In this document: positions 8,969-17,700 of the stretch, one piece after another | Layout: each line of letters begins with the position of its first letter | Position numbering within the stretch: the stretch's first letter is position 1 | DNA from: Isoetes engelmannii | Lineage: Eukaryota; Streptophyta; Lycopodiopsida; Isoetales; Isoetaceae | Reading direction: 5' to 3' | Assembly (NCBI GenBank): GCA_011763485.2 | Contig: JAANSK020277047.1 | Location: 1 to 20,813, forward strand | Length of the DNA stretch: 20,813 bases | The notes under the pieces: model-generated | Seen by the model: only the letters and a program-made list of their open reading frames with translations | Database searches by the model: none | Told to the model about the DNA's origin: nothing | Translations under genes and position numbers: made by a program

Positions 8969-10150
8969 CTAATTAGGGACAGGAGGCCTTGCATCTGGGG
9001 ACGCATCCACGGCCACTCCAGGCAAAATCTTATTCCGGGCCTGCTGCGCTCTCCCCGGTTGCCTGCTATCCTCCAAAGCCACAGCAGAGGGCTCACGCTC
9101 CTGCCTCATAACATCCCTTACAGTAGGAGGTACACAAATCGGCCCTCTGGGCAAGGGAGGCCGTGAATCACCTCCTCGGACCTGCCCTTTGTGAGAGGGG
9201 GCATCCACTTTACGCTTTAGATTACCACACGATTCCACTAAATTACCACCTGTAATTCCTACAGCCCCGCACCCAACTATGGAGGCAGGCCTATCAGATT
9301 CTTTGGAGGAGGGGGCAACTCCTCGCACCCTTGGAATAGCCTCAGACCCAAGAGCAGGTCCACAAGAACCAGCTGGAGCAGAGGCCGTCTCTAAAGGCGG
9401 CATGCTTGAGGGAATTTCTAGCGGTGATTCAAGCACACAATCCTCAACTGGACTAGAATTAAACTGAGAGGAAGAAACATACCGTTCAAGAGAGGGGGTT
9501 TGCAGAATTCCACACATCTCCTTCAGCAAGCCAATCTTTTCACCATCTGACACAGCACGCCTCCTTGGGCTCATGGAACTCCTTGGGCTTGCCAGCTGCA
9601 CATCTATGTCCTGAGGGGAAGCCTCGCCCACCACAACTCCCTGAGTCCTATCCGACATAGCATCGACCTGCAAGCTTCCTACCTGTACTCTCAGACCCTC
9701 GGAGGAAGCTTGAGCATCCCCTCCATAGTCCACATCCATCAATCCATCCTAGGTTTGCTGCAGATTAATCCGCCCAGCCAAACCCCATTCCTGAGAAGGC
9801 AGATCCAAAGCTTTGGAGCCAGACACAACTCCACCAGAGAGTTTTCGCCATGCCATCTCCCTGGGTTTTAGACCCAGGGCATGCGATTTAGAAGCGCATA
9901 CAGCCCCAGGCTGCGATTCAGGCCTCGCAGGAGCCAAACCCAGGGCATGCGATTTAGAAGCGCATACAGCCCCAGGCTGCGATTCAGGCCTCGCAGGAGC
10001 CATCAGGACTGACAGCCAAGGCTTCTTCAGCAATCGGACGTCGCCTATGTTGAACCCACCTGCCCCACCGACCTATTCATCGCTTCCACTGCCCCTGGAC
10101 AAGGAAAACAAAAAAATCGGCTTGAAACCTATGTTTCTTTGTTGATTCAT
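8969..10150 (-). pseudogene. LINE-B ORF1 remnant with two in-frame stops
   Basis: An ATG at 10150-10148 opens a frame starting MNQQRNIGFKPIFLF. One frame continues for 394 codons to the stop at 8971-8969, broken by TAG at 10075-10073 and TAG at 9751-9749. The product is low-complexity, rich in Ser, Pro, Gly and Ala, and looks disordered. I see no CCHC knuckle or RNA-binding fold, so part of ORF1 may also be missing. A 22-residue repeat sits near the start. It is placed and oriented as ORF1 of the same LINE, upstream of the ORF2 fragment. The assignment rests on position, orientation and the shared flanking duplication rather than on a recognised domain. Confidence 0.6.
9872..10002 (-). repeat. 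66-bp in-frame tandem duplication in LINE-B ORF1
   Basis: Units 9872-9937 and 9938-10002 (last base differs) are otherwise identical. Sixty-six is a multiple of three, so ORF1 gains a second copy of a 22-residue segment (LAPARPESQPGAVCASKSHA and two more residues) without losing frame. The perfect identity points to a recent duplication. Confidence 0.95.
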
Positions 10151-10204
10151 GGAATTGAACTCAACCAAATCGGACAACAACCTCGAGCCTTAACCAACTA
10201 GCCA
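10151..10204 (-). promoter_or_regulatory. Candidate internal pol III promoter (A/B-box-like) in the LINE-B leader
   Basis: On the minus strand, TGGCTAGTTGG (10204-10194) resembles the tRNA A box and GAGTTCAATTCC (10162-10151) resembles the B box GGTTCGANNCC, matching 9 of 11. They begin 42 bp apart, within 70 bp of the element's 5' end and ending just before the ORF1 ATG. No complete tRNA cloverleaf can be drawn. The match may be chance or the trace of a tRNA-derived head. Confidence 0.35.
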
Positions 10205-10219
10205 TGGGACAACATCCCC

Positions 10220-10228
10220 CTTGAAATA
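10220..10228. repeat. LINE-B target-site duplication, 5' flank copy
   Basis: CTTGAAATA on the plus strand, identical to 7535-7543. It abuts the T6 run (10229-10234) that forms the A-tail of LINE-C on the minus strand. Confidence 0.7.
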
Positions 10229-10900
10229 TTTTTTGTTGAAGGACGTCAGACTTTATTTAATCAAAGAGTCAAATACAAGTATAAATGCAAAGACAGAAAT
10301 CTTAGTGGATAAGCAAAGACCCATCGAGTGAAGCAACCCGCCTAAGCATAGAAGCGCACGTCAAAACACTCCTCAATCGCCTCTTACGAGGGACAAGTGA
10401 AGAACAATGATACGACTTAGCAATGTGACATTGAGCTTATTGGAGAACATGGTTATTTGCCACATCCAGGCCTTTGAAGATTACTAGTCTTCATCTTTTC
10501 CAAATAGCCCAAAGCAACCATCCTGTTGCTAGATGAAAGCCTAGCTTTGTAACTCCATCCAGGTATTTGGGTAAATTGCCAAAAGCACTTGTTGGCTTGT
10601 TAGTGAAACCTGAAAAAGGGAGAACAATCAATTCCATCGAAGTCTAAGGTGGTCATACATGAAAAAGCAATGCTCAATGGTCTCAGATCCACGCTTGTAT
10701 ACTTGACACTGATCTGATATTTTAGGGTTAAACTTGTAGACAAGCACGTTAGCCCGAAGGCATCTATGAAGAATTTGCCACCAAAGAACTGCGACTTTAG
10801 GATGAAGTAGCTTATTCCAACTTGAGGAATGATTCTTAAAGATTGTAGGTCAATGGTCTTTTCATAAGTTTCAAGTTCCATCGATGAGATTATTCCACAA
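10229..10900 (-). mobile_element. LINE-C: older, heavily decayed LINE 3' end of the same family as LINE-B
   Basis: On the minus strand a 63-codon frame (10819-10628) encodes a zf-RVT domain: HPKVAVLWWQILHRCLRANV, then SETIEHCFF, ending RWN and TGA. It aligns with LINE-B over the same motifs. The second and last zinc cysteines are Tyr. Further down, 10523-10470 encodes WLLWAIWKR, a TGA, then RLVIFKG, matching WLIWKRWRLWIFHG of LINE-B with one Trp turned to stop. The 3' end has an AATAAA-like string (TTAAATAAAG) and an A6 tail at 10234-10229. The left-over 5' limit is not visible; similarity fades near 10900. Confidence 0.75.
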
Positions 10901-11564
10901 TACTTGTATGGTACTTCGGCATTCCCTTAACGAGATTGATTATCTGACTTAGGATGAACTTCTGGTCTTCCATTGTGCCTTTCATAGGTGTGGAACTTTG
11001 TATGAGAGGTTAATGAAACTAGTGTATGAGCTCCTACTTTGTCACAATTTTCAAGTGCCACACATTCATTTGAACTAGTTATTGTTTGACGCTTTGCTTC
11101 CTAGTTTGATTTGGTTTCTAACATGTATATCAAAAGCTTGTAATCTCACAAGAGTTGAGTATTTTTCTTCTTGTTCAAATTCCTCCCGGTTTCATTCAAA
11201 AGCTAGCAAATCAAGTGTCTTTGTCTTCGAAGAAGGAAGTCATCAAGTCTCATCACCAAATGTCCTCATCAAAAGGTAGAAAGGACACCAAAGTCAATGT
11301 TGTCATATCTTCTCTGGAGGCTGTTATAGTCTGATAGTTTATAATCTTGACATACGTCACAGATCTGATACAACATTTATGATTATTCTTGTGGAACAAG
11401 AGAAACGAGAATTTGCACCAAATATTTCATTCACTTTTACAGGAATTTAATGGAAGAATGACATCGAGATTTAGTTGGACTTGGAGCCGTGAAGAACGTG
11501 TATATCAAACATCTTTCAAAATAGAATGATATTGACGGCCGGTATTTGACTGTAAATCCAACAT
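10901..11564. other. Upstream region of the importin gene; nothing recognised
   Basis: AT-rich sequence between LINE-C and the importin leader. A 65-codon frame (11082-11279) has no recognisable domain. It probably contains the importin promoter, but I see no convincing TATA box. Confidence 0.4.
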
Positions 11565-11586
11565 AAACCCTAAACTAAAACCCTTA
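11565..11586 (+). promoter_or_regulatory. Telo-box (AAACCCTAA) and a second AAAACCCTTA
   Basis: AAACCCTAA at 11565-11573 matches the plant telo-box (interstitial telomere-like promoter element AAACCCTA). A near-copy AAAACCCTTA follows at 11577-11586. Telo-boxes sit near transcription starts of many plant genes expressed in dividing cells. Here it lies about 200 bp before the importin start codon, so it is probably core promoter or early 5' UTR. Confidence 0.5.
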
Positions 11587-11594
11587 TACAGACC

Positions 11595-11660
11595 ATGGCT
11601 TCTTATCCTCGTGGGCTTTTGAAGTTTGAGCCTGCATCTGCTTTTGGGGTATCCGTGTGA
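11595..11660 (+). CDS. Candidate upstream ORF (21 codons) in the importin leader
   Basis: ATG at 11595 has an A at -3 and G at +4 (GACCATGG), a strong start context. It reads MASYPRGLLKFEPASAFGVS, one more codon, then TGA at 11658-11660. The importin ATG at 11775 is 115 bp downstream. If the leader is spliced from GT at 11649 to AG ending 11737, which is plausible, the uORF would be slightly altered but would still end before the importin ATG. Translation would be expected to reduce initiation at the main start. There is no direct evidence that this region is transcribed. Confidence 0.35.
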   Translation: MASYPRGLLKFEPASAFGVSV

Positions 11661-11774
11661 TCGATCGATTTGCCATAATCTATCTTCTTTCAGTTGTTTT
11701 TTGTGGTACTGTAATGGGATTGTTCTCTACGGAGCAGACATTTTGGAGTTTCTGAAGTCTGCATTGCCAACGTT

Positions 11775-14700
11775 ATGGCAAATGGGGATGAACAGCAGCT
11801 GGCATGGCTTGTAAATTGCCTGAGTGCCACTTTAGATGCCAAACAGGAGGTCAGATCATCTGCAGAAGAGGCTTTGAACCAGTCATCTCTTCATCAAGGT
11901 ATTTATTTCGCTGCTGAACGCAGCCAGTTATTTGGGCTTTAGTCAGATCAGTAATTGACATTTCTGTTTTTTTCGCTGATGCTAGGTTATGGAGTTGCTC
12001 TTGCAAAGGTGACCGTAAATAAGGATCTACAGTATGGGTTACGCCAGATATCCTTTTGATTATATTTTCATTTTATGTATTGTGGCAAATTGTCCTTTTT
12101 TCAGATTTGAATTAGCTTTCTTGACAACATTTACCTAGCTGCAGTGTTGTTGAAGCAATATGTGAAGCAGCATTGGCAAGAGGGAGAGAGGGAGTACATT
12201 CCTCCTACAGTTTCTGAGGCAGATAAGGTTCGGTTCTCTAATATAAATATCTGGATTTTGTCAATCCTTGGATGCCACAACAAATATATCTTCCAATGAA
12301 TATATAAACGGGAGTTTACGAATATTGATTCTTGTTTACTGTAAACAATGATGGTAGCAGCAACAAAGAGGAGTCGAAGACATAGAAAACATCTCCTACA
12401 ATCTGTTAGCTAACCTGGGGAATAATGAAATTCCCTTCTAACCATAGGCAGACATCAGGGTCGAATGCTTTTATATTTTCGATCTCATCTGGATCTTGAT
12501 ATTCTTGTTACTTTGCTTTGTACAGAATGGTATACGTGAACTTCTCTTGTTGGCTCTGGAAGATCCACATGGGAAAATCCGTACAGCTGTAGGCATGGCC
12601 GTTGCTTCTATTGCAAGCTCAGATTGGCCAGAGGATTGGCCCAATCTTATGAATCACCTCGTAGAATCTATTAATGACAAGTCGAACATGATAAAAGGTA
12701 AATATTCAAGTTTATGCACGCGGAGAGGAAGGGGGGAGGGATATGAAGGGGAAACAAAAGTGTAAATTTATTAGGTCTGTGCGACCACCAGGTCTGACAG
12801 GCGTTCATGTAAAACTGTAAATAAATCATCCAATACATTTTCTGAATTGAAGGGGGGATGCATGATAGTTTTGAACTTCATATAAAAACTGCAGAATGAT
12901 AACCAAGATAGCACGTTGAACTTATTGAATAATTTTTGGATACTATGCTTGAACAATGCCAGAAGATCAGCCACTATACATATGAAAAAAAGGCGGTGCA
13001 TGGGCTCAGTGGAGTTTATAGATTTATAAAAAATGATAACATCCCAAGAGGCCAATTTGGTGGTTGTGCGTTTGATGTCGATATCATTTATATGTTATTT
13101 TGGCACCAGATGGTCAGCTAGCCATGCATTTTATACCATTTATATGTTATTTTGGCACCAGATGGTCAGCTAGCCATGCATTTTATACGAACTGGGCAAG
13201 TTTGTAACAAATAACAAGGTCTATCTTGAATTACATGAATAATACAGGCAGTTAGATCCAGAGATCAGTTTTTGCATAAGGGGTCGTTCCTAGCATAAGT
13301 TTTCAGGTACATTGTTCCGTGCAGTTTAGAGTGCAAACTTCTTGCTAAAATGCTTGCATGGACTAGATGATAGCCACCTGATTATTATTTTGAGCTACAA
13401 ATACTCAAAATAATTTGTGTTTTTGACATGTCCCATTGCCATTCGTATTTTTGATATCTATATTAGCTTTGGGTCACCAGTTACACTATCATTGACTTGA
13501 ACGTGGTGGAGGGGATGATGTCACGCCACCAGTTTAATGGATAAACTATTGCAAATTAACAAATATCTATAGACAATCTATTTATTTGTAATGATGTTGG
13601 CGGTGTTGATCATCTTTGATTTATAGTTGTTGTTGAACTCGTGCTTTTAAGAGTTGCAAATTTACTTCACTACAGTGCATGGAGCTCTAAGATGTCTTGC
13701 ACTATTTGCTGGTGATCTTGACGATGTTCAGATGCCCCATTTAGTGCCGGTGTTATTTCCTTCATTGTATCCGATTGTTTCATCACCTACAGTAACAACT
13801 CTAACCTACTTATGCTACATATTTTGTTTGAATATACTTTATGAGAAATTCAAATGACTTGGATGGTGTTTGTTGTAGGTTTATGATCCTTGCGTTCGTC
13901 GTAGGGCTCTGATCATTCTTCATAGCTGCATTTCAACATTAGGAGTAATGAGTGGCGCTTATCAAGTAATGTAGAAAGTTTGTTACCTTAGTCATTGATC
14001 CCAATTTCAAGGAATATACATTCATTGAGAATCAATTGCAGCCTCAAACAAAGGCCCTAATGACACCAATGCTCAAGGCTTGGATGGAACAGTTCGCATT
14101 AATTTTGTCCCCACCAGTACCTGCAGAAAATCCTGAAGACTGGGGCCTGAGAATGGAGGTAGTGGACTGGAGTTTTTTAATATTTTAATGTGTATACTTG
14201 CTTATATTGGGTGTTTGATTCAGGTGCTAAAGACATTGCTGCAAATTGTTCAGCATTTTCCGAAACTAGCATCTTTAGAATTTCCAGGTTTGAAATGAAC
14301 TAGGAAGTTGTGCTTTTGGATAACATATCCTAGAACACCATAACCTGATGTTGTAAGAAATTGCTTTTGCAGTCGTGCTTGCTCCTCTATGGCAAACATT
14401 TGTTTCTGGTTTAAAGGTTTATGAGAACGCATCTGTCCAAGGGTTCCAGGAGTCTTATGCAGGTTTGGCAGACTCTGACGGTTGCGAGCAGGGTTTAGAA
14501 GCCTTTGCTATTCAGGTACTGGATGTCCGTCCTTGGGACTGGGGAGCCATATAGTTAGTGGTCAATGCGTTTTCTACTTCTTTTGCTATGCTTACATATG
14601 CAACAGTAGCTTAAAGTGACACTTTTAAGATCTCTGATTGTCATGATCTTTGTATTGTTGTAGTGTATAAGACAGTTCATAGTTGCCTGTCACTGATTCA

Positions 14701-17700
14701 ATTTATGTCTGTCCCATGAAAAGAAAACTCTTTTCAGCAAACATTTTTCCAATGAAGTGTTGAATTTTTTGCTGTCTTAGATGTCATCACATTGTCAAGC
14801 AAGGGATAAGCCATGTTTTAATATTTATATTTTATGTGACTGTTAAATGCAGCTGTTTGAGTTCCTTTTGGCCCTGGTTGGAAACCCACGCTTTCGCAAG
14901 GTCTCTCTTTCTCGTGCTAGTTTGCATAGTCACATGTATTGCTAGAGGTTGATATTGTTTTCCTTCTGGAGATGCAGGTTATGCAGAGCAGCATTAATGA
15001 TTTGGTATACCATACAATAGGATATATGCAAATGACTGAAGAACAGGTACTGCTTTAGCTGGAAGTCATGTTTAAGTATTATGTTGACTTCTATTATTGA
15101 CCTGAAGTTTTGCTCCTAGGTGCAAACATGGTCTGCAGATGCAAACCAATATGTTGCTGACGAAGATGATGTGACCTATAGTTGCAGGGTTTCAGGTGAC
15201 ATCATTCATAATATGTTCTTTTTTATCGTGATATGGAGACAAAGATTTGTAACATTAATCATGTTTATTGCACCAGGAGTGTTACTGTTGGATGAGTTGG
15301 TTGAAGTGTATGACTTACAAGGAATGCAAGCTATTGCATATGGTGTCCAGAAACAAATCGAGGAAGCAGATGGATACCGAAATCTTGGAAAATCCAACTG
15401 GTGGAAGGCAAGTATAAGGTTATGCTCAGTAGATTTTATTTCGGGTTAAAACTCTTGTCAGCTCTTTTTATTAGTGTGTTTGTGGATATTGTGGTAAAAT
15501 GTTAAATAAACATTATTTTCTATACGAATATTTTTGCCATGACTGCAAATATATACTGACGGTAGTGTCAATCACTAAGTTGGGAAGTCTTTTATTTTAA
15601 ATAAATTTTAACATTTAATATTCTTTCTGATGAAAGAAAAGACTGGAAAGTTGGCGTGGGCATAGTTTATTGACAATAGTTCCTATGGTACTTGTTGTGG
15701 AGGTTTTGTTGACAAAGGTTACTATGGTACTTGAAAATTCACGGTGGGCACTTCAAAAGATGACGTGGAAAGGTTTTTTAACCTCTTTGATAAACTACTC
15801 GGGTCTATGAGACAAATAAATACATTTCTAGTTTGATATTTAGCTAAGGCGAATAAGAATGCCACCTAAAGACATGCATTTGGAAATCAAGATTAAAATT
15901 TAAAGTTCTCATTTTGAAAAATTTAAAATGTTCTGATATCCCACTAGGATTGTAGCAAACCATGGGATAGTAGTTATTTTTCCCTTCTTTATAAAGTACT
16001 GCTTATGATTCTGTTGCTTATGATTCTGTGGAGCTGCCTTTTTTATTCTTAGAGTTCCTCAACAAAACGCTGAATGAGGTGATTTTTCCATAAATGTTCA
16101 TGCTTATGCTCAAGAGTTCATATCAACCTGTTTTGGCTCTTTAATGTAGATTCCATTGTTGGGGATTTAATGCCACAAATTTCCGATTTGCAGACCAGAT
16201 AAGCTTTAGTAAGGATGTGGTCTCAAAGAGAGAATTGAACCTACCACATATCTCATAACATGTATAAACAAAGTGCTCTTTGATTCAGTTGCAGCACATG
16301 GTATCATGGCAGGTCTTGCTGCTTGGCTTGTTTTATAGTACATTGCACTTTATATGGCAAACGAAGCTATCACTAGTTATATGGAAAAAGTAGTCTTCGT
16401 ACCCGTTGGAAGTTCGTTTGTAAAGAAAGATTATATTGACGTCTGGCAGAGATCGGTTGGGTCTACGAGACCAAATCATGTACAGATAGGGGCGCATTAT
16501 AGCCTCCTACATACACGCATAGAGATAAAAAAACAAACTGAACTATTGGAAAGTCAGAAACTTTTTATCGGTTCAAATTATGAGGTGATGTTGTTCTTGA
16601 TTTCTCTTATAAAGTACTGTTTGTCTCTGCTTCGCTTTATTTTTCTCGGAACTTTCATGGGTACAAGATGCAGATACCCTAGGATGATTATAAAGATTAC
16701 AGATTTTAGATGTGGCAATTTTATCAATAAGCATTTGTGTTTATGACATGTGTGGTTGTTGCAGCCTCGAGAAGCAGCCATCTTAGCAATAGGGAGTGTA
16801 TCAGAACCATTAATTGCAATACAGGTATTTGCTGTTTGCATTTTCTCTAAGACTTCAAGCACCAACTGCCATTAAACTGAATCTTTCAGGAGAAAGGCAA
16901 TATTGGATTCAGCATGGATGCATTTCTAGACCGTCTTTTATATGAAGATTTATCTTCAGGTATGTCATGGCAATATTTTGTTCTCCAAAGATATTTTGTG
17001 CCTTGTCCAATGCTCTGTTATGGAAGGTGCTATGCAGTGTCCCTTCCTACATGGACGTGCATCATGGGCTGCATCAAAGTTTGCTCCTCTGGTAAGGGAA
17101 AATTACCGTTTGTGTTCTTGGAGTCAATTTCATCACTCCTGCATTCTAATTTGTCATAGAATTGCAAGCAGCCACTATAGAGAAAATATAGCAGGCCCAC
17201 TTATAACTTACCGATTCCTGAATTGGGGAGAAGTGCTTTATACACCCCCCCCCCGACGTGGCACAATCACAGCCCTCCAATCCAAGCATGAAGGGCCAGA
17301 TATCAGCCATGCGGGGGGGGGGGGCTGTATAAAGCACTCTACCCCCTGAATTGAACTCTCAAAAAGTTAATATCTAATATCTATCCCTCATGAAGGCTTC
17401 TCGGTCAGGTTACACTATGCTCCTTCTGTTCATATTGACCCCTCTCTTTTCGTATTGATGCTCTTGCGTAATAATAGGCTCTTCTCTGACTGTAACTTAG
17501 AACCAATGGATCGTGAGAGCATCCTGAATGAGTTTCATGTCACATATTAATCTTGAATGTCACGTAGAATACATAACAAGTATAGAAAACGTATCTGAAC
17601 CATCAAGTTGCAGGTATGAAAAGAAATTTGTAATCCATATACAAAAACCATAAGTTATGTCCTTTATTCATCGTTTCGTTCAAGTACATTAATGCTATTG

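Larger units (their letters stand above)
7535..10228 (-). mobile_element. LINE-B: internally deleted non-LTR retrotransposon with target-site duplication
   Basis: The element occupies about 7547-10219. At its 3' end is an A8 tail (T-run 7547-7554 on the plus strand). At its 5' end the minus strand starts GGGGATGTTG. Both sides carry CTTGAAATA on the plus strand (7535-7543 and 10220-10228), a 9-bp target-site duplication; three bases (CTC) separate the left copy from the T run. From 5' to 3' it holds a leader, an ORF1 with in-frame stops, then directly the C-terminal part of ORF2. Endonuclease and most of the reverse transcriptase are missing, so the copy could not move on its own. It belongs to the plant LINE type whose ORF2 ends with a zf-RVT domain. 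Confidence 0.85.

Noticed and set aside
8302-9467. Plus-strand frames of 60-92 codons across LINE-B
   Set aside because: They are antisense shadows of the LINE-B ORF1 and ORF2 frames, which carry the recognisable motifs.
10151-10219. A complete tRNA gene at the LINE-B head
   Set aside because: A- and B-box-like strings are present but no acceptor, anticodon or T stems pair into a cloverleaf.
11626-11814. 62-codon frame overlapping the importin start as an N-terminal extension
   Set aside because: It is in a different frame from the importin ORF, starts with a non-ATG codon and has no similarity to importin N-termini.
16354-16746. 130-codon frame inside intron 13 as a nested gene
   Set aside because: No domain, AT-rich codons, and the flanking exons splice across it cleanly; best explained as chance.
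16960-16990. Alternative acceptor at 16990 (CCAAAG) for importin exon 16, which also keeps the frame open
   Set aside because: It would leave a 31-bp intron, too short, and would add 12 residues absent from relatives; the acceptor at 17026 gives the expected spacing before CPFLHGR.
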